DNA of 64,000 bases, taken from positions 62,001-126,000 of the forward strand of contig NZ_PZJW01000001.1 of the NCBI RefSeq assembly GCF_003206615.1, in the 5' to 3' direction. A model generated the notes under the pieces. The model was not told where the DNA came from, did not search any database, and was given only the letters and a program-made list of their open reading frames with translations. This document shows positions 26,754 through 34,238 of the stretch, piece by piece. This DNA comes from Salinicola acroporae (GTDB taxonomy: Bacteria; Pseudomonadota; Gammaproteobacteria; Pseudomonadales; Halomonadaceae). Position numbers and translations under genes: made by a program. Within the stretch, counting starts at the first letter, position 1, and each line of letters opens with the position of its first letter.

Positions 26754-27110
26754 TTACTCCTCGAGGGCACCCATCTCGAGATCCATCAACAAGTCGTCGA
26801 TGTCGGGAAAGATGGGATCGACCGCTGACTGGCCCGACCGCCTTGGGCCCAGACGGACTCGCAGGAACTGCCAGAAAACCAGGCCGTAGCGGTCCATGTA
26901 GTGGCCGACTCGGGACTGCCTTGGTATCCCCTCGCCCTTGGCGAGCCGTTCGGCCAGGAAAGGAACGAGCCGCGCCTGGATTTCTTCGAAGGCTTCCATA
27001 TCGGACGAAGCTTCGACCACCAGACCAGGCAATGCGGGCACCAATGCCTCCCAGCGTCGTCGGGACGTTGCCGTCGGCCGGATCACGACATCGAAAACGA
27101 ACTCTCGCAT
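26754..27110 (-). CDS. HicB-like small protein, no toxin partner seen
   Basis: A 118-residue protein. I start it at the ATG 27108-27110 (MREFVFDVVIRPTATSRRRW) because GGGGGGGAG precedes it; the frame is open 27 codons further. The N-terminal third reads VPALPGLVVEASSDMEAFEE and then a helix ending KGEGIPRQS. This pattern resembles the partial RNase-H fold of HicB antitoxins (typically VPDLPGC...ALENI...G.PIP). No HicA-like frame lies next to it, and the C-terminal half shows no DNA-binding motif that I can name. It is transcribed toward trpL and ends about 90 bases before the trp promoter. Function unknown; HicB relationship is a resemblance only. Confidence 0.5.
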   Translation of the reverse strand: MREFVFDVVIRPTATSRRRWEALVPALPGLVVEASSDMEAFEEIQARLVPFLAERLAKGEGIPRQSRVGHYMDRYGLVFWQFLRVRLGPRRSGQSAVDPIFPDIDDLLMDLEMGALEE

Positions 27111-27313
27111 ACTCCCCCCCAGAACCATCGCGGCCAATCGGAAGCGGTCACCGGCACCAGCTGGCCACCTAGCACATTGTGCGAGAGGCACGCGCCATCA
27201 AATGGATAAGGACCCGTCATCAAGCGGACCAATTCATTCCCGAGGGGGAGGAGGAGAGACGGCAGCCCATCGGGGCATCGGTCAGGAATCGGATGGGGCA
27301 TCGCGGTTTCGGG

Positions 27314-27357
27314 CATGAAAAAGCCGCTTTCACCAAGGTGAAAGCGGCTTTTTCATG
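27314..27357 (-). terminator. Perfect 21-base-pair palindrome after tRNA-Ala
   Basis: CATGAAAAAGCCGCTTTCACC, a two-base AA loop centre, and its exact complement form an unusually long perfect stem. The inner CCGCTTTCACC part flanked by A and T runs works as a terminator in both directions. It lies eight bases beyond the tRNA-Ala 3' end, so it should stop that transcript, and it may also shield the region at 27111-27313, where I see no gene. Confidence 0.85.
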
Positions 27358-27364
27358 AAGAATA

Positions 27365-27440
27365 TGGTGGAGCCTAGCGGGATCGAACCGCTGACCTCAA
27401 CACTGCCAGTGTTGCGCTCTCCCAGCTGAGCTAAGGCCCC
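27365..27440 (-). tRNA. tRNA-Ala (anticodon GGC)
   Basis: A 76-base cloverleaf with encoded CCA. Acceptor GGGGCCT pairs with AGGCTCC before ACCA; the D arm is TAGCTCAGCTGGGAGAGC; the anticodon loop is CTGGCAG in a CAACA/TGTTG stem; the T arm is AGCGGTTCGATCCCGCT. Anticodon GGC reads GCC and GCU alanine codons. A sigma70 promoter lies just upstream and a strong terminator just downstream. Confidence 0.97.
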
Positions 27441-27470
27441 AAAAACATGCTGCCCTGATGGACGCGACGC

Positions 27471-27499
27471 ACTATAAAAGCCCCCTCCCTTCAGGTCAA
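27471..27499 (-). promoter_or_regulatory. Sigma70 promoter of tRNA-Ala
   Basis: Minus-strand TTGACC (27494-27499) and TATAGT (27471-27476) are separated by exactly 17 bases. Transcription would start about 25 bases before the mature tRNA, as usual for tRNA genes. A GC-rich stretch GCGTCGCG follows the -10 box, resembling a stringent discriminator. Confidence 0.8.
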
Positions 27500-27818
27500 G
27501 CCCCGTTCCTCGCGAGGCAACCGCATCGATGTCGCGGCGACCGCCTTGGAAGCGGGTCGACGCAAGACTTTGCCGGTCGCAAATTCACCGTCGAACATGG
27601 AGTATTTGGTCCAAGAACATGTCACACTACTTGACAGCGCAGACGTGAAACCTCCATCCGTAACGGACAAGCTCCGATGATGAAGATGTTGAGGTTGCTC
27701 GAGCGTTCGCCGGCTGGTTGAACGAGAGCGCATTACCAATCATAAACAAGGCTCGCCGGCTGCTGGCACAGCAGCCGATGGCAGGACCTTCAGGGGCAGC
27801 GGGAATTCAGGAGTCATC
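27500..27818. other. Intergenic region before uvrY
   Basis: About 320 bases between the tRNA-Ala promoter and uvrY. I see no coding frame that I can support. A TTGACA occurs near 27633 but without a fitting -10 box. The uvrY promoter must lie here. Confidence 0.4.
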
Positions 27819-28466
27819 TTGATCAGGGTATTAGTAGCCGACGATCACCATCTGGTTCGCACGAGTATCGCGCGCGTCATGGCCAGCGAACCCGACATCG
27901 AGGTCGTTGCCGAAGCCGACAGCGGAGAAAGTGCGTTACAGAGCTGCCGGGAACACATGCCGGATATTGCAATGGTTGACATTCGGATGCCGGGAATCGG
28001 CGGTCTGGAGACCATTCTGAAACTCCTCAAGACCCAGCCCGACACCCGAATCATCGTACTGACGGGGCATGTCGAGGAGAGCACGGCGCAGCGTCTGATA
28101 GATTCCGGCGTGACCGGCTTCATCAGCAAGGGCACCGAACTGGATCTGATGATCGAGGCCGTGCGCCGGGTCGCGGAGGGAAAGCGCTTCATCAGCCCGG
28201 ACATCGCCCAACGCGTGGTGCTGGCCCGCAGTGAGGGCCGCCAGAGCCCGTTCGACCAGCTCTCCCACCGCGAACTGCAGATCGCGACCATGATCATTCA
28301 CTGTCACAAGGTCAGCCGTATCTCGGAACAGCTCTGCCTGAGCCCCAAGACGGTGAATACCTACCGCTACCGGATATTCGACAAGCTGAAAGTGCAGTCC
28401 GATGTGGAGTTGACGCACCTCGGCCTTCGGCATGGCCTGCTGGATGGTTTCGAACCCAAATCGTGA
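27819..28466 (+). CDS. uvrY: Response regulator UvrY/GacA
   Basis: A 215-residue NarL-family regulator. The receiver has acidic Asp8 and Asp9, phosphoacceptor Asp54 in MVDIRMPG, Thr in VLTGHVE and Lys in FISKGTELD. A LuxR-type helix-turn-helix fills residues 150-210 (LSHRELQIATMII, LSPKTVNTYRYRIFDKL). UvrY/GacA acts with the BarA/GacS sensor to switch on csrB-type small RNAs. The start is TTG at 27819, supported by AGGAG seven bases before and by the family start MIRVLVADDH. It is followed by uvrC, the classic order. Confidence 0.96.
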   Translation: MIRVLVADDHHLVRTSIARVMASEPDIEVVAEADSGESALQSCREHMPDIAMVDIRMPGIGGLETILKLLKTQPDTRIIVLTGHVEESTAQRLIDSGVTGFISKGTELDLMIEAVRRVAEGKRFISPDIAQRVVLARSEGRQSPFDQLSHRELQIATMIIHCHKVSRISEQLCLSPKTVNTYRYRIFDKLKVQSDVELTHLGLRHGLLDGFEPKS

Positions 28467-28536
28467 ACACCAATCGAGCGCGCTGAAAATGCAGGGAGCC
28501 CACCGTGCTCGCACGGGACTTTGATATACTCGGGGC

Positions 28537-30378
28537 ATGAGTGAACTCTCGATCGATACCCCATTGCGCTTCGACGCCAAGCACTTCCTGAAATCGGTCT
28601 CGGAGTCGCCGGGCGTCTATCGCATGCTCGACGAACAGGCCAACGTGCTCTATGTCGGCAAGGCCAAACGCCTGAAGCCGCGACTCGCCAGTTACTTCCG
28701 CGGCGCCTTGAATGCCAAGACCCAGGCGCTCGTGGCACGCATTCAGGACATCCAGATCACGGTCACACGCAGCGAGACCGAAGCCCTGCTGCTGGAGCAG
28801 ACCCTGATCAAGGAGCTGCGGCCACCCTATAACATTCTGTTGCGCGACGATAAGTCCTACCCTTACGTCTTCGTTACCGATCGCCACGCTTACCCTGCAC
28901 TCGAGTTCAAGCGCGTTCGCCAGAAGCGACGCGACGGCCGTTATCTCGGCCCTTACCCGAGCTCGACCGCAGTGCGCGAGAGCCTCTCGCTGATGCAGAA
29001 GATATTTCGCATCCGCAACTGCGAGGATAGCGTGTTCGCGCACCGGCACCGACCGTGCCTGCAATACCAGATCAAACGTTGCAGCGCACCCTGTGTCGAT
29101 TACATCAGCGAAGCCGACTACCGCCAGGATATCGAGCATGCCGTGATGTGCCTCGAGGGACGCAGCGAGCAGGTGACTCAGCAACTGACCGCAAGCATGG
29201 AACGCGCCAGCGATGCACTCGACTTCGAGGAAGCGGCCCGCTTGCGCGACCAGATCCAGCAATTGCGCCGGCTGCAGGAAAAGCAGTTCGTCGATAACGC
29301 CGATGGCGATGCCGACATTTTTGCCCTGGCCGAGCAACCCGGCGGGCTCTGTATCAGTGTCCTGTCGATTCGCCAGGGTCGCATGATGGGCGCGCGTCAT
29401 CACCAGCCCGACAATGGCCTGGACCTGGGGGCCGAGGAGCTGCTCAGCGAGTTCGTCAGCCAGTTCTATCTCGGCCAGTCCAAGGAGATCCCGCTCGAGA
29501 TCATCGCCTCCCACCCGTTGACCGATAGCGAGTTGCTGCAATCGGCATTGAGCGAACATGCCGGTCGGCGCATTCGGGTCGCGTCTCAGGTACGGGGCCA
29601 CCGCGCCCAGTGGCGCCGGCTGGCCATCACCAATGCCGAGCAGCACTTGGCGACCCAGCTTGCCAACCGCAGCCAGTTGGGCAAGCGTTTCGAGTCGCTG
29701 CGCCAGGCGCTGGATATCCCGGTCGCCCCCGCCCGGCTCGAGTGTTTCGATATCAGCCACAGCCACGGCGAAGCGACCGTGGCGTCCTGTGTCGTGTTCG
29801 ACCAGAACGGTCCGGCCAAATCCGACTATCGACGCTTCAATATCGAAGGGGTGGCCGCGGGCGATGATTATGCGGCGATGCGCCAGGCCTTGACCCGACG
29901 CTTCAAGCGACTGCAGAAAGGTGAAGGCAAGCTGCCCGACATCCTGATCGTCGATGGTGGCAAGGGCCAGTTGAACATGGCGCGGGAGGTGTTGGCCGAG
30001 CTGGAAGTCGTCGGCGTCGCGTTGATCGGCGTCGCCAAGGGGACGACCCGGAAGGCCGGCCTGGAGACGCTGTTCATCGAGACGGTGGACCGCACCCTCA
30101 ACCTCGATACCAGTTCACCGGCACTGCACCTGATCCAGCACATCCGCGACGAGGCCCACCGCTTCGCGATTACCGGCCACCGTCAGCGCCGTGACAAGCA
30201 ACGTCGGACCTCATCGCTGCAGGATATTCCCGGCGTCGGCCCGAAACGTCGCCGAGAACTGTTACGCTTCTTCGGCGGCCTGCAGGGCGTGCGCAAGGCA
30301 ACCCGGGACGACCTTTCCCGCGTTCCGGGCATCAACGAGCAGATGGCGGCCACCATACATCAGGCGCTCCATGGATGA
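28537..30378 (+). CDS. uvrC: Excinuclease ABC subunit C
   Basis: A 613-residue UvrC. The GIY-YIG nuclease is at the N-terminus (SPGVYRMLDEQANVLYVGKA, then LKPRLASYF). A cysteine-containing linker RPCLQYQIKRCSAPCV lies near residue 170, the UVR motif (DFEEAARLRDQIQQLRRLQ) near 230, the RNase-H-like second nuclease follows (CFDISHSHGEATVAS), and two helix-hairpin-helix repeats end the protein (LQDIPGVGPKRRRELLRFFG). It cuts both sides of a DNA lesion with UvrB. CGGGGC precedes the ATG. TATACT lies only seven bases before the start, so a private promoter is possible. Confidence 0.98.
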   Translation: MSELSIDTPLRFDAKHFLKSVSESPGVYRMLDEQANVLYVGKAKRLKPRLASYFRGALNAKTQALVARIQDIQITVTRSETEALLLEQTLIKELRPPYNILLRDDKSYPYVFVTDRHAYPALEFKRVRQKRRDGRYLGPYPSSTAVRESLSLMQKIFRIRNCEDSVFAHRHRPCLQYQIKRCSAPCVDYISEADYRQDIEHAVMCLEGRSEQVTQQLTASMERASDALDFEEAARLRDQIQQLRRLQEKQFVDNADGDADIFALAEQPGGLCISVLSIRQGRMMGARHHQPDNGLDLGAEELLSEFVSQFYLGQSKEIPLEIIASHPLTDSELLQSALSEHAGRRIRVASQVRGHRAQWRRLAITNAEQHLATQLANRSQLGKRFESLRQALDIPVAPARLECFDISHSHGEATVASCVVFDQNGPAKSDYRRFNIEGVAAGDDYAAMRQALTRRFKRLQKGEGKLPDILIVDGGKGQLNMAREVLAELEVVGVALIGVAKGTTRKAGLETLFIETVDRTLNLDTSSPALHLIQHIRDEAHRFAITGHRQRRDKQRRTSSLQDIPGVGPKRRRELLRFFGGLQGVRKATRDDLSRVPGINEQMAATIHQALHG

Positions 30379-30439
30379 GCGCACACAGCAGGCGTAAAAT
30401 GCCCGACTCTCATCTCCCAGTAAGGACGCTAGCGGCACG

Positions 30440-30988
30440 ATGAACATTCCCAATATGCTCACTCTGGCAAGAATCGTGTTCATCCCGCTAATGGTGGTGT
30501 TGTTCTACTTGCCCTACGCCTGGAGCCTGCTGGTGACGGCAGCCCTGTTCGGGCTGGCGGCCATCACCGACTGGCTGGACGGTTACCTCGCCAGGCGCTG
30601 GGACCAGAGCACGCCGTTCGGCGCTTTTCTGGATCCCGTCGCGGACAAGGTCATGGTCGCCGTCGCCCTGGCGCTGCTGATCGAGCGCTACGAGGCGTTC
30701 TGGCTGACGCTGCCGGCACTGGTCATCATCGGTCGCGAGATCGTCATATCCGCGCTGCGCGAGTGGATGGCGGAGATCGGGCAGCGCAAGCGGGTAGCCG
30801 TCTCCTGGATCGGCAAGTCGAAGACCACGCTGCAGATGATCTCGCTGCTGCTGCTTCTGGGCTTCCCGCCGCTCTCTCCGATCGCCAACATCGGCATCGT
30901 GCTGCTCTATGCAGCGGCCAGTCTGACCCTGTGGTCGATGATCCAGTATCTCAGGGCGGCGTGGCCGGAACTCACCCGCTCGCTATAA
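30440..30988 (+). CDS. pgsA: CDP-diacylglycerol-glycerol-3-phosphate 3-phosphatidyltransferase
   Basis: A 182-residue inner-membrane enzyme that makes phosphatidylglycerophosphate. It begins [19 protein letters not shown] and has the CDP-alcohol motif [20 protein letters not shown] continuing to DPVADKVM, with all four aspartates. Its location after uvrC and before the tRNA-Gly/Cys/Leu genes is the standard gammaproteobacterial order, which strengthens the name. Confidence 0.97.
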   Translation: MNIPNMLTLARIVFIPLMVVLFYLPYAWSLLVTAALFGLAAITDWLDGYLARRWDQSTPFGAFLDPVADKVMVAVALALLIERYEAFWLTLPALVIIGREIVISALREWMAEIGQRKRVAVSWIGKSKTTLQMISLLLLLGFPPLSPIANIGIVLLYAAASLTLWSMIQYLRAAWPELTRSL

Positions 30989-31008
30989 GCGAAAAGTGAC
31001 ATAAGCGT

Positions 31009-31036
31009 TTGACAGGTACGCACTTATCCTTATAAT
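31009..31036 (+). promoter_or_regulatory. Sigma70 promoter of the tRNA-Gly-Cys-Leu genes
   Basis: TTGACA (31009-31014) and a perfect TATAAT (31031-31036) are 16 bases apart, followed by GCGACGGCG, a GC-rich discriminator. The start would fall about ten bases before tRNA-Gly. Confidence 0.88.
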
Positions 31037-31051
31037 GCGACGGCGTGTTCA

Positions 31052-31126
31052 GCGGGAATAGCTCAGTGGTAGAGCATTGCCTTGCCAAGGCGAGGGTCGG
31101 GAGTTCGAATCTCCTTTCCCGCTCCA
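31052..31126 (+). tRNA. tRNA-Gly (anticodon GCC)
   Basis: A 75-base tRNA with encoded CCA. Acceptor GCGGGAA pairs with TTCCCGC; D arm TAGCTCAGTGGTAGAGC; anticodon loop TTGCCAA; T arm with GGGAGTTCGAATCTCCT. GCC reads GGC and GGU codons. First gene of the tRNA block after pgsA. Confidence 0.97.
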
Positions 31127-31134
31127 AACACGAA
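31109..31134 (+). repeat. Direct repeat, copy 1 (3' end of tRNA-Gly)
   Basis: 26 bases that include the T-arm 3' strand, acceptor 3' strand, CCA and eight bases beyond tRNA-Gly. They recur exactly at 31187-31212. Confidence 0.92.
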
Positions 31135-31186
31135 GTGTCATGGAAACGGTAAGCGAAGGTCGGGAGCTGGAACGCCAGCCCGGTCG

Positions 31187-31212
31187 ATCTCCTTTCCCGC
31201 TCCAAACACGAA
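31187..31212 (+). repeat. Direct repeat, copy 2 (orphan tRNA-Gly 3' end)
   Basis: Exact copy of 31109-31134 with start-to-start spacing of 78 bases. A further shared GGTCGGGAG lies just before each copy. The rest of a tRNA is missing, so this is a tRNA fragment. It could be left by tandem tRNA duplication and decay, or by an integration event at the tRNA 3' end. Confidence 0.9.
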
Positions 31213-31289
31213 TCTCGATCCTGCCGATTCGACGCGAATTGTCATGGTAATGACAGATCGGAAGACATATCTGCAGTGAATCGACGAAA

Positions 31290-31363
31290 GGCTGGATGGC
31301 AGAGTGGTTATGCAGCGGACTGCAACTCCGTGTACGCCGGTTCGATTCCGACTCCAGCCTCCA
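31290..31363 (+). tRNA. tRNA-Cys (anticodon GCA)
   Basis: A 74-base tRNA with encoded CCA. Acceptor GGCTGGA pairs with TCCAGCC; anticodon loop CTGCAAC in GCGGA/TCCGT; T arm GCCGGTTCGATTCCGAC. GCA reads both cysteine codons. Second gene of the block. Confidence 0.96.
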
Positions 31364-31464
31364 CTTCTTCTTGGCGGTGAATCCTTCATGATTCGATCGT
31401 CATGTCGGCCAACGGCGCTCAGCCTGGGCCAAGGCCCCGGAAAAAAAGTGGCCGAATACGTCCA

Positions 31465-31551
31465 GCCCGGATGGCGAAATTGGTAGACGCAAGGGATTTA
31501 AAATCCCTCGGTGGCAACACCGTGTCGGTTCGAGCCCGACTCCGGGCACCA
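31465..31551 (+). tRNA. tRNA-Leu (anticodon TAA)
   Basis: An 87-base class II tRNA with encoded CCA and a long variable arm (CGGTGGCAACACCG). Acceptor GCCCGGA pairs with TCCGGGC; anticodon loop TTTAAAA gives TAA for UUA and UUG codons. Third gene of the glyW-cysT-leuZ-type block. Confidence 0.97.
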
Positions 31552-32085
31552 TCTTCCGACTCGCTGCCGATTATCAACCGATAGTCATCTTCCCTCGTTC
31601 GAGTTGCTTCGCCCCTCCCCGTATGATTACCCGAGCCGGACCGGTAACCCGGTAACGTAGTCAGACTGTCGGTTTTCCTGCCATGAGAACGCGCCCATCG
31701 ACCGCCTTCTGGTCAGCGTGGCAGGACGAAGTGCGGAAGAAAAAGCGACCCGGTGGCACACGGAAAGAGTCGCCATATGCACCGGGTCGAAGTTGTCGCA
31801 GGGAAGCGACACGAACCAATAGCGAATCCGAATCGCATCGACATCCGCCCGGTTACCGGCAATGAACTCGCGCCTCAGACCGTCTGGTGACTGTTCTATC
31901 GGCCAGCACCCCGATGACTTGAGCCCGACGCCCTGGACTTGGCGCCGTGCGCCTCGGAATCGCTGTGCCTGGCCTGAACGTCGACCCGCAAGTCGCTTCC
32001 GGCCAAGGCCACCGCCACCCGATCCCTCGCCCGGTAATGCCGCACGACCGCTCGACGGCGCATTGAAACCAGGCCGGCGGGGCAG
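31552..32085. other. Gene-free stretch after tRNA-Leu
   Basis: About 530 bases with only low-complexity or antisense-like open frames that resemble no family I know. No ribosome site supports any of them. A repeated ACCGGTAAC/CCGGTAACG lies at about 31639-31656. It may hold a decayed gene or an unrecognised RNA. Confidence 0.4.
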
Positions 32086-32116
32086 AAAAAAACCCTGGTC
32101 AGGCGAAGGACCAGGG
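32086..32116 (-). terminator. Terminator of the small secreted protein gene
   Basis: On the minus strand CCCTGGTC, an eight-base loop and GACCAGGG are followed by seven T residues. A second hairpin, GCGCCCCG-N6-CGGGGCGC at 32147-32168, lies between it and the gene. Confidence 0.9.
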
Positions 32117-32206
32117 AGATTGGCGACGACGGGAGGTCTCACGAAGGCGCCCCGGACTCTCGGGGCGCGAGACAGAATGTTCTGTGACTGCGATCCTGCG
32201 TGGCGC

Positions 32207-32575
32207 TCAGTCGATGCTGGCAAACGTCATTTCGACATGGCCGCGATCCGTTGGCTGGCCAACACTCTGCAGCGCCTGAGCGGCCGCCACGCTTTGCCCG
32301 CCGCCGACCAAGCCGTCGTTACCCGCCGGGATATTGGTAGCACGCATGGTACTGGCGGAGACATAGGTCAAGGCCTCGTCGGCGGCGTCGCTGTGGCCAC
32401 CATCGACCGGATTGATTCGGTACTGGGTCGGCAGCGTCTGGAACTCGGAAGTCTGCTGTGTGTTCAGTGCTTGCTGCTGGCTGGCAAAGGCCTCTTCGGC
32501 CTGAGCGCTATTGGCCTGAGCGGCCGTGGGCAGCGCGATGGCCAGTGCGATTGCCGCGAGAATGGAAGTTTTCAT
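32207..32575 (-). CDS. Small secreted protein of unknown function
   Basis: A 122-residue protein starting at the ATG 32573-32575, preceded by TTGGAG. The N-terminus MKTSILAAIALAIALPTAAQA is a clear signal peptide with cleavage before NSAQAEE. The mature part is polar, about 100 residues, rich in Gln, Ala and Thr, without cysteine, and ends HVEMTFASID. It contains GNDGLVGGGQSVAAAQALQ. I do not recognise a domain. The gene stands alone between a gene-free stretch and the N-acetyltransferase and has two hairpins downstream. Export to the periplasm is a safe inference; function is not. Confidence 0.7.
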   Translation of the reverse strand: MKTSILAAIALAIALPTAAQANSAQAEEAFASQQQALNTQQTSEFQTLPTQYRINPVDGGHSDAADEALTYVSASTMRATNIPAGNDGLVGGGQSVAAAQALQSVGQPTDRGHVEMTFASID

Positions 32576-32812
32576 GATTCGTTCTCCAATGATGTTTTTT
32601 CGTTTTCTTTCTTCGGTTGGCCACTGGGCCTTGACCGTTGATGACATTATGGGAACGAGACAGTTAGCATGCGAATCGAAGACCTCGAAAGCGACTATCG
32701 CCGAAATCGATAGGCCGCCATGAGCGCCGCGCACACCAGCACTGGCCTCTCGCGCGGCTGACGTGATGGTCCATCCAGAGACGACGCCTGGCGCGGTTAT
32801 CCTCCTCCTTGC

Positions 32813-33685
32813 TCATGAAGATGCGGCTTCGTCCTGGGCCTGTGCAGAAGCGGCGATGCGCTCCAGTACCGGAATCCAGCAGGACTCGACGTTCAACCCG
32901 AATCGTTCGCCAAGGGTGTCGACCATCTCCTCGACCGTGAGGTAGCGCTCTTCGACCTCTCCCGTCACCCGCGCCACCTTCAACCGATTGCTAGCCAAGG
33001 TGTAACGCGCTTCAGGTGTGGTCATGGCCACCATCAACCGGCTGCGAAAGTGTGATTCCGGGTAGCGGGATACATAGTGGTTGGCCATCTGGCAATCGAT
33101 GGGCTCCCAGGGAAAATCGAGAACTTCGTACAGGGCCTGCCAGACGTGATCATGATGCGACTCGACCATGAAGCCGCTCATCGTCTTGCGCAGCCGATAA
33201 GCACCGTGGGCATACTGCTGGGGACGCTCCGGCTGCCAGACGAGCGGCTCATTGGGCATGAAACTGCCGAAACCGACATCCACCAACCACAGGGCGTCGT
33301 CCACTACCACTTTCAAGGATGCATGTGTCGCGGCCGGGGCAGGGCCTTCCAGCTCGTGGCCGACCCATACCCGGGCCAGATGGATTTCCACCGAATACCC
33401 CAGCGCTTGCAGCACACGCTGCAGCAGGCTGGTGTGTTCGAAACAGTAACCTCCCCGTTGTCGACGAAGCATCTTGTCATCGATGGCGGTCGGATCGAGC
33501 GAGATCTCCCGCCCCAGCAATACATCGATAGCCTCGAAGGGAATGGAGGCCATGTGATGGGCCATGATGGAGCGTAGAGTCCCCAGCGTCGGGGGCAAGG
33601 CACCCGAGAGTCCGATACGCTTCAAATAGGCTGATAGATCGACGCTGGCCATCGCCTGGCCGGAGAGTGGAACGATAGCTGACAT
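32813..33685 (-). CDS. Arylamine N-acetyltransferase
   Basis: A 290-residue NAT-family enzyme. The catalytic triad is visible: Cys81 in RGGYCFEHTSLL, His121 in ATHASLKVVV and Asp136 in WLVDVGFGS, at spacing usual for the family. The opening VDLSAYLKRIGLSGALPPTL is typical. It transfers acetyl from acetyl-CoA to arylamines or hydrazines; natural substrates in bacteria are mostly unknown. AGGAG sits eight bases before the ATG at 33685; a second in-frame ATG 11 codons in is possible. It appears to be monocistronic. Confidence 0.93.
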   Translation of the reverse strand: MSAIVPLSGQAMASVDLSAYLKRIGLSGALPPTLGTLRSIMAHHMASIPFEAIDVLLGREISLDPTAIDDKMLRRQRGGYCFEHTSLLQRVLQALGYSVEIHLARVWVGHELEGPAPAATHASLKVVVDDALWLVDVGFGSFMPNEPLVWQPERPQQYAHGAYRLRKTMSGFMVESHHDHVWQALYEVLDFPWEPIDCQMANHYVSRYPESHFRSRLMVAMTTPEARYTLASNRLKVARVTGEVEERYLTVEEMVDTLGERFGLNVESCWIPVLERIAASAQAQDEAASS

Positions 33686-33849
33686 GATGGAGCTCCTCTG
33701 AACGACGAGCGCAGCGTAATTCCTCGACTTTACTTGAGGTCAAGCCCGTGATGATCCAGTGAAGCCCGCTCGAAATATCCTTTCGGGAGAACCTGGCGGC
33801 ACCACCATGAACGACGCTACCCGCACTCCCCGAACACCGGGTCGCCTGA

Positions 33850-34152
33850 CTACAGCCTTGGGCCGGATTCATCTATGTCGGCGCACCGCATCGAGAAGGA
33901 CTTCGCTGTCACGGAAGCCCTCTCTTCCCTGCAATGGCGCGCTACCGCCCCACGCCACCGGAAGTCGCCCGGCGCGCTGAGCTCCAGCTCTCGGCGCTTG
34001 GCCCATTCTTCGGCCATCGCCTTGCGCGGGAAGGTCCGCGATTCTGTATCATCCTCTCTCCCTCGGCGGGCGATGCGGATCCGAGCCAGGTATGAGAAAC
34101 TGCCGTCCTTTTTCCGCCGCTCGACGATGGTGGCCACAGCCCCTCCCGACAT
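33850..34152 (-). pseudogene. N-terminal remnant of a dusA-type tyrosine integrase
   Basis: The readable frame begins MSGGAVATIVERRKKDGSFS and continues YLARIRIARRGRE...ESRTFPRKAMAEEWAKRRELEL. This is the N-terminal Arm-binding part of phage and island integrases of the type that insert at the 5' end of dusA. About 55-60 residues fit the family. Then the sequence turns into unrelated residues and stops at 33850, so the core-binding and catalytic domains are absent. It lies immediately upstream of, and divergent from, dusA. It is best read as a decayed scar of an integrative element. The exact start is uncertain. Confidence 0.7.
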
Positions 34153-34238
34153 GTGACAAATCCGGTCGCCGCACGGTGCCAGGTTTGTGACTACACGACA
34201 CGTAAAACGCGGCAAAACCAATGTAAACACAACCAGTT

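Noticed and set aside
27491-27739. An 82-codon minus-strand frame before uvrY
   Set aside because: No ribosome site, no family resemblance, and it would overlap the tRNA-Ala promoter.
31627-32223. Open frames of 198 codons (minus) and 259 codons (plus, 31862-32641) in the stretch after tRNA-Leu
   Set aside because: They overlap a strong terminator and the small secreted gene, are low in hydrophobic periodicity, and resemble no family. High GC content makes long open frames common.
33684-33692. CATGATGGA near the N-acetyltransferase start as a possible partner of the dusA attachment sequence
   Set aside because: Only nine bases match the dusA sequence near 34320, too short to call an attachment repeat.
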